A stretch of DNA of 64,000 nucleotides from Numida meleagris. Lineage: Eukaryota; Chordata; Aves; Galliformes; Numididae. Positions 38,380-50,979 of this stretch are shown here, piece after piece. The stretch lies in assembly GCF_002078875.1 (NCBI RefSeq), contig NC_034410.1, forward strand, positions 81,087,793 to 81,151,792, written 5' to 3'. Every line of letters begins with the position of its first letter. The stretch's first letter is position 1. A program made the translations under genes and the position numbers. The notes under the pieces are model-generated. The model saw only the letters and a list, made by a program, of their open reading frames with translations, ran no database searches and was not told where the DNA came from.

Positions 38380-38985
38380 TCTAATCTCTGCTGATTTAAA
38401 TTTGCAAGGCTTGGAAGACAGGAACAGAAGAGTTGCTGCTGAGAGCCCCGAAGCCAGAAGCCATTGCTCCAAAGAGCAGGCTCAACTACTCTGGACTACA
38501 AGTAGAAGAACGTTGTCGTAGTCATTAACTAACCCTCATAACTTGGACGACTCACCACTGACAAAGATCAGCAGCTCCTGACACCAAGACATTGCCAGAT
38601 CGAGGAGCGGTGAACTGCTTTGTTTTGCTGTTTGTATGCCTGTATGTCTCTCTTTCCCTGTTTTCTACATTTTCTCTTAATCTTCTTCTATTCTTTTACC
38701 CTTTGTGGTAGCTGTTGCCTAATATTGTCTTAGAACTTTTGGCATAGAATTAATTCCTGCACCGAAGTACTCTTACCTGTAACACTTACTATTATTAGCA
38801 AATTAGCCAGTTTCACCTCCAAGTAGAGTACTAGTTGTTGTCAGAAACCTCTCAGTAACTTGATTTGCGTTGTTCCTCTGAATCTTGCCTAACTCCTTTG
38901 TGGTAGCGACCCCTGCCGCCTCAGAGGACAGAAAATCAAGATTCACTTCCTCAAATTCGGTGTGCGGGACGAGACGCCTTCAAAC
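38380..38985. other. composition-shifted block, possibly an old retroelement
   Basis: Relative to its flanks this block is less AT-rich and contains several CpG dinucleotides, including 'ggtgtgcgggacgagacgcc' at 38961-38980 and 'ggtagcgacccctgccgcct' near 38903-38922. It has a T/C-rich middle (38640-38700). No frame, tail or paired ends are evident. An eroded LTR is a guess. Confidence 0.25.
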
Positions 38986-40997
38986 CTCTACTAATGTCAT
39001 TAAATGTACATAGCTTTCCTGCATGTATACATTTCTTGGGAGCACACTTTTATGCTTTTTTATATTCACTAGGATTTGAGTAGAGATCTTACTTTGTTTT
39101 GATGTTTATATGGTTATTTAATAAGGATAATAGAGAGGTCTGTTGGTTAGTCCTGATATTTCCATTTCATTCCATCTCAGAGGAAAAATTCTGCTCAGGC
39201 TTTCTTCCAGTGGGCACAAATTCAGTAAAAACACAATCAATAGCAAAATGTAGCTGGCTGTGTTTGGATGCAATCAGCTTGCACTTGTGTTTGGAGGAAG
39301 ATGCAAATAAATAATGTCTTAATATCTCCCTAATAATTGATTTTTAACTTCAGCATTTTTGAAATAGATCTTGCAGTTTATAAAGCTCAAAATCAAGACT
39401 GATCAGGAGGGTAATTTTCAAGCTTATAAGAGAACAAGCTGCCACGTCCTATAGTCACCATCTCACCACGTGGCTAGACTTAATTTAGGTAAAGCCTTTT
39501 TCTTTTCTATAATTATATCTCATACAAGGTACCATCCATTTAAAATAAAACCCTGGCTAATTCTTCCTAGTCATAGTGAACTCACTCAAAATACCAAATG
39601 GTTTTTTCCATATTAGTTAAAAATTAATTTCAGCATTTGTGTTTGATATGTCATGTTGCAAGTGAAGTGCAAAATTGTCAGTGGTCAGATCTGGTGTCTA
39701 ACGCCCGTAAACCATTGACATCTGGCCAGGGTTAAATGCCTGCCTTGTCTGTCAATACACTTATTATATAATGCAGAGAGGTCTTTCCTTGTGATCTCTG
39801 GACATTTCGGGGTTTTCACTCCTCTATATCCTTCAGTCATTCATATCTAAATAAACACTACTATATTAAATAAACATAAAGAATTCTGTTTATCATTAGC
39901 TCTTGACAAAGAGTACACATTATGGATAAAAAACTATAGCGGAAATAGTAGCGAGTCAGAAACTAATCACCCTGCCTCAGATTCAGAGGATTCTATCAAA
40001 TAATGTCATTAGATTTTTTCCATAAATTGAACAATAATTCAAAGTATTTTTGAAGCCTTAGACAATTTCTCCCATAGTCAGTTTATGGTTTAATGAAAGA
40101 TTTGTATGTACAAAAAAAACACAAAAGACACGACAGATATTCCCTAAAAAATTATACTAATAAGACTAATTACAGAATGATGTTTTTATATAGACAACAT
40201 GGTTGTCAATTCTATAAAGTTTATGCTGCAGTATAAAGCTCCACTCCATGCTGTAGTAAAGAGCTCCAATTTTAGATCACATATTATGCAGTACACTATA
40301 TAAATCCAATAAAACTTTTACAAAGTAATCAAAGCAGAACACAAGTAATTATCCTTGTAGGTCAAGCATTCAATTGTTTTCTGTGAGGATTAATTAAAAA
40401 GATATCTTCTCACAGTTTAAAAGCAAGATTCTCATAAATAGCTAAATGCCCAATCCATTTTTCAGTAAGGCTTTCAGAAATTCTCAGTGAGAGGTGAACT
40501 GAACTCCTAAATGAATAAGGCTAAACATTGGCTATCAGAATGCTACAGTTCAGAGGATTAGATTAAAAGTACACAAAAGTCAATTAAATCATTCTTGGTG
40601 ATTTCACTGAGCCATAGCCTTGATACAGGTGAAGATGTACACTAGATACAGAGCTTTTCTTGAGAGAAAAAGGGATATTTCAACTGACATTAGGCCAGTG
40701 CCACTGCTGACTGCCCCCAAGAATGGGGTTCCTACCTGGGTCCACCATGGCTGTTCTTAATTTTGTGTGGTCCTCTCCTTACATGGAGAAGGTGCATCTC
40801 CTCTCCATCTGCCTTACTTCTCTTCATATTCATGACTGACCCAGAGAAATGTATCTGTCCCTGATTCCGGGAGGATGCTGAGATATGAACCGGGATGAAT
40901 CTTCTACAGACAGAAGAAAACAGAGGAAATGGGAAGGAACAATAGCTACAAAAATAAAAACTTGGGATTTTTGTAAGCTGTCATTATATATTTCTTT

Positions 40998-41063
40998 GTA
41001 CCTGCTTTAGCAGGAGTTTGGACTCAATGCTCTCTTGAGGTCCCTTCATTTCTGTGATTCTTT
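40998..41063 (+). repeat. CR1 LINE tail fragment
   Basis: The pattern 'cctgctttagcaggagtttg', then 'gactcaatgctctcttgagg' and 'tcccttcatttctgtgattc' follows the last bases of CR1 in order. Only about 65 bases remain. Confidence 0.7.
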
Positions 41064-41890
41064 CCATATCTGACTTAGTAGATCAGTCGGGCAAGAAAAT
41101 GCCTCATCCCACTGGATGGTTCACCTTCTTTGCAGAGCTGAGTCTTAGCCCTCCTTCCAAAGCCAGTTCTGGTAGGCTTGCTGCTTTAACTCCCTCCAGC
41201 CAGCACAGGCCTTTGAGCAACATGGAGTCAAGAGCACCGCTGTGTGGCACCTGGGAAACAAAAAAGCGTTATTACAACTGAAGTGATGCAGAAAAAAGGC
41301 TGATGAGGGAAAGTTGCTATAAAAAAAAAGTTTTGTGCTATTTTAAGGTAAGTATAAATGTTTCCTTTCTTCAGTTTAAAACACATATATAAAAAAATCA
41401 AATTATGTAGACAGTCAGGTAGTAGATACATTATAGGGTCCTTTAAGAATCTCAAAAAGATATGTGGCCTGCTTTATTGTTTTTTTCCAAACCTAAGAGC
41501 ACTGGCTTTCTTAGGCCCATACAACATAAGTTTCTGCTGTGCTGAGGCTGCATCCTATCAGCTGAATTAATATCCCTGCTTTCATTTCCCATCTAGCATT
41601 CCTGCCTGCTGTAGCTTACACCTCAAAAGCATACTCAAAGTGAGGACAATTTTTTGTTCAGGTCTTGGACACCTTCTCTGGCCAGCAATGAGACATCGCA
41701 GTGATACAAACACGTCAGTGGGTGAGGTCCACCAAATCCAGCTTTTTCAGATAACAAAGGGAAACTACAGCTAAATTATTACTTCTTTTAAAAGCAAGTA
41801 CATAGATGAGAGCAATTAGTTGCAAAGATTCAGATCTAAAAGAAAAATTTACTAGTAGAAGAATATTTTATAACAGTGATAATGTGAAAA
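41064..41890. other. unique noncoding DNA
   Basis: About 830 bases with no gene. Opposing frames of 70 and 75 codons overlap at 41228-41570 and show no family. Confidence 0.6.
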
Positions 41891-41895
41891 ATAAA

Positions 41896-42286
41896 TGATT
41901 TTTCGGAGACCAGGTTTCTTGTGAAAAGGTTTTAATTCGCGATTGCAGTGGCAGACATCCTGCAAGCAGGAGTGCACAACCAAAAACACGTCACAGACTC
42001 ATATGCCCTATCCACCAACGCCAAGAATTCCTCCCGTTTCCTCCTTAATTGAGTACTCCAGGTTTATAATCTACCCCTACTGTTGTATCTACATCCTAAT
42101 CCCATCAACCTTTAATCGCTCTCATTCTCGCCTCGTAATTTGTTACCTCTTGTTTATGTGTTTGTACCATCCATTTCCCTAACATTGACAGCCAAGCAGC
42201 TCACTATCTGCTTACCAGTTTATCTAAGCTTAACCTAGCTGCTATACGTGGTTGGGAAAAAAAACACCGCAAGTTTAACTCTCACA
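41896..42286 (-). mobile_element. probable solo LTR, minus sense
   Basis: In minus sense the block begins TGTGAGAG (right end, 42286) and ends ...AAAATCA (left end, 41896), giving TG...CA ends. The flanks are ATAAA (41891-41895) and ATAAG (42287-42291), a 5-bp duplication with one mismatch. Minus sense contains TTATAAAC (about 42061-42068) and then GAATTAAAACC (41927-41937 region), in the order TATA then polyadenylation signal. CpG and GC are higher than in the flanks. At 391 bp it is within the LTR range. The family is not identified. No primer-binding site or internal region adjoins. Confidence 0.45.
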
Positions 42287-43129
42287 ATAAGAAAAATTTA
42301 ATCTCTCTGTATTTTCCAAACTTGAGGAAAATAAATCAAACATTGCAATTAAAATAATTACTTGATGAACTGTAAAAGTACTATACTTCTAAAAACAAAT
42401 CTTCAGAATGGCTGCGCTACTCAAATGCTGAATTCTGTTCCCTATTAAAGGTACATTTTTCTGAGAACTCACCTAGGTCCTAGCCATATGACATACATCT
42501 GTGGGACCCTGTGTTTTCTGCCAATTTTCTGTGATGTTAAGGTGAGTTTGGCTGAGGAAAGCAGGCCCCAGTGCTGAGAAACATCTACGGCCATCTATGT
42601 CATTGCTCCAGACAAAGTCAGAAACCTAAAATAGAAAGAATAGGATTTCTTCAGAGAAAGACATCTTCATGGTTACAGTTAACAATAATCAAACTTCAAA
42701 GAGTAATTATTTGAATTCTGATCAAGCCTAAGGACATCAGTCTAAACTGGTGACATTCTGATAAGCACCCTTAAGTACACATATAGAAACAATCTTGTGT
42801 CCACAAACACAAAGGGGCAGTAAAAGGAGGTCAGGGGCTGGCTGGAGATGAGCCAGCTTTGCCAGGTGCAGCACAACTGGGATTCAGTCCTAGGACCACC
42901 CGGGTCCCATGCTCGTGCTCGTGCTCCTGCTGCAGCACGCTGCTTCCCTCAGCCTGTATCACCACAAGTTCAGAAATCACAAAAGAAATATATTTTTCAA
43001 GAGATTCTAGCTTTTCTAGTGGTATTCACAGCTGGGAATAGTCCTTTTTTTAATACTTTTTTCTCCTTTTTTTTTTTTGATACTGTAGCAATCAAAAGGA
43101 CTAACGCGATGGAAATTGCTTTACAAGAA
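42287..43129. other. noncoding DNA with a local GC-rich patch
   Basis: No gene is seen. 42830-42965 is GC-rich with a 'gctcgtgctcgtgctcctgc' run of imperfect CTCGTG units at 42911-42930. A 132-codon plus frame (42848-43246) crosses it and continues into the adjacent repeat, so it is not credible as a gene. Confidence 0.5.
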
Positions 43130-43392
43130 GGTGGAAGGAAAATAAAGCACTCACCCAGATGGGAAGATTTTGGGCTCGCAGGGAAAGGCCCCCACCAAGG
43201 AGGGATCTCCAGGAAGAGATCCTTCCTCAGGGCAGTCAGCCCTTAGATGAGGCCTAAGAGGGGTGGAGCCTGGCTCCACCCCTTCTGGTTGCACAGGTGA
43301 ATTGCCTTCACCTGTGCTCCCAGGGCTGGCTGGGTCTTTCCTCCAGGTGCTCAATCAGTGGTTCAGGCCATGACTCAACAGTTCCCATACAG
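43130..43392 (+). repeat. unidentified dispersed repeat, copy 2
   Basis: This is the same repeat as 4515-4774, and better preserved. It holds a self-complementary 'ggatctccaggaagagatcc' (43203-43222), a 'ggtggagcctggctccacc' palindrome-like block (43262-43280) and 'caggtgaattgccttcacctg' arms. The end is '...caacagttcccatacag'. The inverted pairs suggest a folding element. It could be an LTR or SINE-like repeat. I do not recognise it. Confidence 0.6.
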
Positions 43393-46300
43393 ATATGCTT
43401 AAAGACCAGCTCACTTCTAGAAATACAGAGGTTTGCAGCATTGATAAATAAGCAGAAGAGTATCATCTAACACGTTTCTGACCGTTCAGAAATGTTTGGC
43501 TTTGCTGTTTAATGCAGAGCACAGTGCAAATTCTTCTGCTTGTACACACATGACAAACATTTTGGGCACAGCTGGCTGCATTTTTTTTCGAATGGCTGCA
43601 CTGGCATCCCAAAACGCAGCCAGGTGAGGTCTCATCAGTGTCCTGTGGCCTCTGCTATCAACCAAACATTTAACTGTAGCTCATTATCATTTCCACAATG
43701 TTACAAGACATAGGGAGGGAAAGATTGAACATAATCCTAAAACATAATATACAGTGTCTATTTCCCTTATGGGAAAGATTTCTTTAGTGGGAATCGGGGA
43801 GAGAGGAGCAATTTGTCCCACGTGGAATTTTTTTCCACTTCACCTTTCTCCCCAGAGATTAAATCCTGGCAATATCAATGATTAAAAAGAAAATACAAAC
43901 ATATGGGCTTTTCTAATTACTGTCCTGCTGCATCTTATTAAAATATTAATACTCCTTATTTATATAGCACCTGTCTGCAAGAGCATCCTGGCTGCTTTAA
44001 TTATAGAGTGAAGCATATTATAAAGATAAGTATGCACAAGAGGAAAACAGAAATCATTAAACATTATTCAAAATAATAAATACAATCAGTGTGCCTTGAA
44101 ACCTGCATTATGCTTAAAATAATCCTATGAATCTAACTTTTGGAGTGCCTTTTCAAATCCCAGGAGAAAATCTCCTCCAACGCACCACAGACACAGGAAC
44201 AAAGGCAGAGATGGTTTTGTCAGCTTCTGCAAACAGTGTGAAAGCAACACAGTTTTAAGCTCTCCGAGGAAAAGATACTGTGATTGTTATTTACTTTAAT
44301 TTGGTGCCTAGGAGGCAAGAGTAGTCAGGCCCAGAGTTGCATTAAACTCTGCACTGCACAAGTTCAGTACAAGCCTGGTGCCAAGAGGTGAGTCGTTCAT
44401 GCCACCCACTGCAAGCCTTTGACCTGTGCTGTGCCTGCTCTCACCATCAGCTCCAGTGCCTCACCAATTTCAGTTGATGGAAAAAAAAATTGCCTCTCTC
44501 AGTCAGAAATGGCCCCTGCAAAATGTAAAAATAGGATCATGTCACAAGTAAATTGAAAGACACATAAAAATGAGAGGAAAAGAGATGCACAGAGACAGGA
44601 GGTTGCTTTCACAAATTCTGTCTCTAAGGCAGCATCAAGGCAAAACATAACTGAGATCTCCTGTATTTAAGGCTAAATCTCTGTTCCTTAGACTCAAGAG
44701 CCAAGACTATAAGTGTGAAGAATCAAAGTGCTAAACCATTCAGTTCAAAAGGAAAAATGATGTGATGCATAATTCTACTGGTAGCTAAAAGCATGTATCC
44801 AGAGGTAGATGAGCAGAATCTTCCTTTCTTCAGGCTGTAAAATTATGACTGTTATTATATTTTGGACAAGCTGTATATATCAGGTCAAATGTTCAAGTAG
44901 TTCAGCAAAACCATGATATTACCGTTTGGCCTTGTACTTGAGCAAGCGAGCATCCAGTGAACATATGAGCATGGAAAGTGAGGGCCAAGCATTCTTCCTG
45001 GGGTTGCAAACCCCAGTCTGGTCACAATGCTTACCGAGCAAAGATTGCATTTTTAAAATCATCAGTATTTTTCCCCAAATCCTCTGCAATGACATCTCCC
45101 ACAAAACAAACAGCCTGGACTACTCCCATGCACTGGGTGTTGGACTTTGTGCTGTGCAGACATGTGCTAGAGGTGAGCATCTGGTGGGGAGGTGCCTGCC
45201 TCACTCTGCTCCACTGCCAGGCTGCACAGCACAGGATGCTAAAGCACCAATAGAGGGCCAACAAAATCTTGTAAAAGTCCCTTACAATATAAACAAACAC
45301 TGCAGCTTGTTAAATGTAAATAGGCTTCTGAATAAACTACCACATGCAAAATTAAATTATTTATTTTTATATTTTATGTACTCGTTATGTATATTGACAT
45401 ACGTCACTATATCGAGCCTTACAGAAAACAAGTCCTGTTGTAGTCCTTCCCCAGCCTCCCTTCAACCAGATTGGTCAGTTCTGAGTGACCTAGACTGACA
45501 GCAGAAGTGATAGCTCTGCAACATGTCACTCCTGCTCCTACTGCAAAGCTACTGAGAGGAAAGTTGCTGCATATTATCAGTAGCACCAGGGGACAATTTT
45601 TTTTGCAAGAGAGCCTTAACCCACACAACTGGGGGGGGAGAATGAATTACTGTCTGTAAGTGGAGTTGGACCTCATGGGAACTCCCCAGTAGATCTGGGC
45701 ATCTCCAATCTGCTCTGATTAGAAGCAGCCCAGAATAGAGAAACTAACAGAAGAACCACACAAAGCAAACCCTAGTGCTCTGTGACCCAGCCTACCAGGA
45801 GCTATTGAAATATGAGAATACTAAAGAGGGTTCTTCTGGCTCTCTGTGATAAGAAAGCCATTACTGAGTGACAAGAGGAGCTGGACTGAAATTCTCAGCA
45901 TAAATCAATGCCCCTCATGTACAAATATTCACAAATCTAGAGATATAACAAGACATTGCTTTTTCACCAACTTTGTAACTTTCTCTGTTCCTGACTGAAA
46001 GCAAGTTCATAGAAATGGATAACATTATCACAGTCTATGTATTATAACCCACCTGGCCTTTGATTTTGCAAGAATGTGTTTGTTTGTTTTTTAATAATGA
46101 TAAAATTTTAATAGGTTTGGGGGATAACATTTCCCTCTTATTTTCATTGCCACAGCAATTGTTATGCAGAAAGCAGCTCACAATCACAGAGAAGTATGAA
46201 AATATGAATAAAGAACTCAAAAAAAAAAGTCTTTTTTTCACCCATTTAGGGTGTACTGTCTCCCAGTTATAGCTCAGCTCTCCTTATAGCACATTTGCAT

Positions 46301-47841
46301 CAAATCATTCAGCCTAATGCATATAACATGGGTGCCTTGCACAGGGATACAGTCCCCCAGGGAATCACCTGCAAGAAGCATGCTATAGCAAAGTATAACT
46401 TACAGCATCCAGTCTGGGAGGACACATTTGCAGTTAGGCCAGATTTCTGAGTTTTATTAATGTAGACCATCTTCTTCCTTTCTTTAAACTTAATCCAAAC
46501 TATGCTTCATCTAAAAGGCAAAGACTGTTCAAAGACAAAGTAATATCAAGATGTAAACTGTGGCTGCTCTATTAACTTTGGCAACCTATGGGCAACCTCA
46601 GGTCAGAATGACCATTTCTGCATGCCATCTGGAAGCAGAGTGAAAACAGCACAGGATAGCCATAGGAAACGTGGTCTTGTTTAAGAAGAGCCAGTCTGAG
46701 GCCAAATTGTTATACTTCAAACCTTATAACTGGCATGTCACAGAGGGCACATACTCTGTATCCTGTTCCATTTATTTGGGGAAAGGGGCATTACAGTAGT
46801 GGCAACTTCTTCATCAGTTCATCAAATCAGCAACTTTTCCGTCAATTCCTCATGAGATTATTTTCTATCATTTTAAAGTGCTGGTATATATCTCTGCACT
46901 ATTTTGATGAGACATAATATTGTGCAGTGATTTCTTCAAGTTTAAGTGTGCAACTGCATGAGACATTTGTTTTTCAAAGTCCACATTGTTCATATTTCAG
47001 AAACCATTCTAAAGGATTATGTGTCATGGTTAACAATATAGTAATATTTACTTCACACTTATCAACCAACCACATTTATTAAAAAAGAATATATGCTATG
47101 ACAGCTGTGCACAGCCATCAATCCCATGAAGCACATATTATTCCATTTACTCTCAGACAGATAATATAGTATAGAGAAATTAATTTGATTTGATTTAGTC
47201 TGCAAGATTTACAGATTTAAGGTACAGCTAATCTCCCAACAATAAAACTTACTGTAATATGTGAAAATAAATTTAATAGATATTCAAACTAAGTGTTTCC
47301 TGTGCCTTGCCATTTTTCCCTGTGTGCTGAACAATGGTTTTAGACATACTGCATGCTCACAGTTCAGTTCACAGCACTAACCTATTCAAAACAAACTAAG
47401 TCAAATACTGAAGACATATCAGACTCAAACCAACAACTACCTTGAAACATTTTTTTAACTTCTGGTGCATTTTATTTTGTTCCAGTGTAAAAAGATCAAG
47501 ACAACACTGACATGAAAATAATGCAGGAAGAAATTTATTCAAAGGAGAGCCCCCAAGTCCAAACACCAACCAAAGCAAATTTCACCTACAGACTTTCCAG
47601 TGCAGAAAATGACTTGTAGACCAAAGTCTCTAAGGAATGCAGAGAAGCTGCAGTCTGACAGCCTTAATCTTTTGGTCACAGTCTCCTGACAAAAAGACAT
47701 CAAATGTCAAGAATGATATTTGATTGTAGAAGCAGCCAAAATTGGAGACACTCATTTCTGTACATGACTTATTATGGAAAATAAAGACCACTGTGATTTG
47801 ATCCAAGGGAAAAATTCCAGCAAAAGGGAAAGAGGACTTAC
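43393..47841. other. unique AT-rich noncoding DNA
   Basis: No gene is recognised. The 190-codon frame at 44926-45498 is the longest gap-free frame in the window. It has two cysteine-containing stretches and a hydrophobic segment but no domain, overlaps opposing frames, and crosses AT-rich sequence. Confidence 0.5.
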
Positions 47842-47922
47842 CTACTGCACATTTGGGATTCAGTGATCCAAGCGTTGAGGCAAACAGAAACACTTTGTGC
47901 AGGGATAGGATAATTGCCAGTT
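47842..47922 (-). other. candidate 81-nt internal exon (splice-signal only)
   Basis: On the minus strand a pyrimidine-rich run (ttatttattttctcttcctag) ends directly before 47922. The following 81 bases end in GTAG at 47842, followed by gtaagtcc, so both acceptor and donor fit the vertebrate consensus well. The length is a multiple of three and two of the three frames are open (the third has a TGA). I do not recognise either translation. It could be an exon of an unannotated gene, a lncRNA exon or chance. Confidence 0.25.
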
Positions 47923-50900
47923 CTAGGAAGAGAAAATAAATAAGAGGTAAAAACAATTTAGAGCCAATTTATTCCTTTCTTCTCCTGTCACCAAAGATAC
48001 AGAGCTCAGTCTGGGATCTTCTCCACATATTCTGCAGCGTATGATCCAGAGAGATGTATGGCGAGCCACGTGCTCCACTGCCAACATGTCCTCCTTTAAA
48101 TGCAGCCTTTGATACATCCAATCACAGCTTGAGACTTGAGGTACGTTGGGCTGCAGAGCATCTCCATTATTGCTCTGTTGCAGAAGAAAGTCCTCAGAAT
48201 CTGGCCTTGATATTTTATTTCTTTTTTCTTTTCATTCTATGTGAGTGTCATTTCTGTTTGCACTATATCCCTATGGCAAGTTACTAAACAATAAAAAAAA
48301 TTGTGTAATAATCAATATATCAATTCAAAGAATATGCTAGTATGCCTTACTTCCTCATGGACACTCTGGGATAAAAGAAAGCAATCATGAATGCTACCAC
48401 ACCTAGCCAAAATGGCACAAAGTACTTATAACACAAGTGGATTTATCTCGCTGCATTTGCAGATAATTCTGTAACTGAACTGCCAGCTAATTTCTAATCT
48501 ACTTTCTACAGATGAAAGACTTGGTGACTGGCCCCACTTATTAAAACTACAAAAATTGCCCCCAAAATTACTATTCTACAGCTTCAGGACAAACAGAAGC
48601 TTAGAAGATGGTAGAAAATATTTTGTCTCCCATTTTGATGTTTCAGATCTTAGATTTTGTCTTAATTTATTCTTATTACTTCATTAGATCAATCTCCACT
48701 TGTAAAATGTAATGATTTTAAAATGACTATAAAATAATCCTTTTCTCTGGTGAGGATAGCAATAAATAACACTTAGAATGGCTACATTTTATTTTCTCAT
48801 CAGTGCTTGGATGCAGTTATTTTAAATAGTAAAGATCAGTGGCGGAGAGGGTACTTCAAATTAACCTCTTTTTAATCTTCAGTTTCATCTTTAAATACAA
48901 GTACACAGTCTTGATATGTCTCTCATATTTTGCAGCTCAGTGCTAATAAAAATATGCTACACAGAGAGATGTAATAATAATAATAAAAAATCCTTACCGA
49001 AAGTGCAAAATGACACAGAAGAGTCATAATGAGCTATTACACTGCAGAGTCTTTTTTCATTTACTCAGAAGATAAGGATGACTTGAGGATTTTGTCATTC
49101 AATTGCAAATTAAAGCATCACTCCATATGCAGCAGGATCAGGCACTGAAATCACTTGTCAGGAGTTTGACACTTATAAGAGCTTCAGTGTTTGGAACTCA
49201 TCATACCTTTCCCCACTGACTTATATGCCTTGAGGAGACTGAACTGCTCATTCAGCCATTAAGATCTCAGTGGAGCTGTTTGTCCAGCTAAGAAATATTT
49301 TCAATAAAAATGGAAAGAGGAGGACAAGGAAGAGGGAACTCCACCCACATTTTCTACCTTAGAATCAATAATTTTGCAGTCAATGAAAAAGATTTAAGGA
49401 AATATAGTTCCTTATGGCTATGCTTATTAATGAAATATTTTATGTATGCACAGAATATTTTTAATATCAAAGATGCCAGTCAAGCAAAATGTCACCACTC
49501 AAGTTATACAAACTGATTTGACTGGTATGGATTGTACTTTGGTGTAATGTCCTTGGGAATAAGTAATTATCACAGATTTGAGTTGTTTTAAAATCTTGAT
49601 CTTTTCCAACTGGCAATTTCTCCAAAATCAAGATCACTTAAACCATTCACATGGCAATAGCCTGTTCTGAGATCAGGATCCATTCCTTCATTTTGTCAGT
49701 TGCTACTGCTACTTTTTCTATAAAAAATATCTTAAATGAACTGAAACAGAAAATTGTAATCAAGTCTTTGATCAATTACTGAATGTTTCCCAAGCAGTCC
49801 TTCTACCAAAATAACAATTTTGTTTTCACTCTAAAACATGTATGTAAATCTTTTCACGTATTCCATAATGACTTCAGCAGTGGATACTGAGAGAGTTCCA
49901 ACTATTAAATACCCTCTTGTTTGGAATTTAGGAAACTAAAGAAAGACGTGGCCCAGTCTTTCTGAGGCAGTCAAGTGACCTCAAGCAATTGTAGGATTTG
50001 ATACTTTGTCTCCTTTATTCCAGGTGATTTCTCTAACGGTGTGGTCCTTGGAAGAAATGCAAAGACAAACCCTTCTTTGATGACCAGTCTTTGCTTCAAG
50101 TGTGATAGACAAAAATAGGTAGGGAAATCTATAGCTAGCCCTTGACTCTCAGTGTTCTGAGTTATTCTTAAGTGGAAGACAATACCTGCTGGATTTTGTC
50201 CTTCCTTCCCTCACCACTGATATTTGCAACAACAAGAGAGAAGACAGACTTCAAAGTGTATGTTTTTGAGATCAGATATCTTTTTGGAATCATGGCCAAA
50301 ATTACTCTACAGAATCCCATTTAAAATACCTGTGAAAAGCCATGCACTAGAACAAAAATAGAAGAGAAATAGCTGTCAGTTGTATCATGACCAGCAGTGC
50401 AATAACATCTTTTCAATGTTAACATTAAAAGAAAGCTTTTTAGATCAGATCTGACAGAAAAATATGTTACACTAAAAATAGTACAAATGGCTTAGTACAA
50501 ATTACTTAGGGAAACCATAATAGAACTATATCTAAGTCATGAAGGTTTCCACTCATAATTCCAGAAATCTCAAGAGCTGCCAGCAGCAACCATGAAATCT
50601 GTGTACTCAAGAAAATTAGTATTACAGTTTTAATAACAAAAGTGGACTGGATTCCACATATATCTGTTCATGCCCTCTGATGGGTCTTTTGAAGTATAGT
50701 CCATCACTAAACTTGCAATACATCCCACTGGAAGGCAGAAGTCACAAGAAACATCTTACAGAAAAATAAAGTACTCTTTCTCACCTGTAAAGTCTTATTG
50801 GTTACGAAGAAGTAATACAGATAATCTTTCTCTACATCCTAACAATCCATGGCTGCAGCAGTCCAGTCACTCCAACACAGTGGACTGTGGCTTGAGCAAT

Positions 50901-50974
50901 CAAAGAATTACAAAGAGAATAAAGTGGTGAGACATCACTCTCACTGTCTTCCCAACATCCCATCAGCATTAACA
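47923..50974. other. unique AT-rich noncoding DNA
   Basis: About 3 kb with no gene. An (AAT)n run lies at 48974-48989. Confidence 0.6.
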
Positions 50975-50979
50975 GTCAG
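50975..50979 (+). repeat. target-site duplication, left copy (GTCAG)
   Basis: GTCAG is repeated exactly at 51554-51558, on the other side of the LTR. Confidence 0.75.

Larger units (their letters stand above)
33789..40997. other. unique AT-rich noncoding DNA
   Basis: About 7.2 kb without a recognised gene or known repeat. Two parts deserve separate notes: a possible terminal exon at 35329-35442, and the less AT-rich block at 38380-38985, which has LTR-like wording. Open frames are otherwise under 90 codons. Confidence 0.55.

Noticed and set aside
42848..43246. 132-codon plus-strand frame
   Set aside because: It crosses a T-run and runs into the dispersed repeat at 43130, so it is not a credible gene.
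47630..47956. 108-codon minus-strand frame
   Set aside because: As a continuous frame it crosses the good splice signals at both ends of 47842-47922. The exon interpretation is preferred over a single-exon gene.
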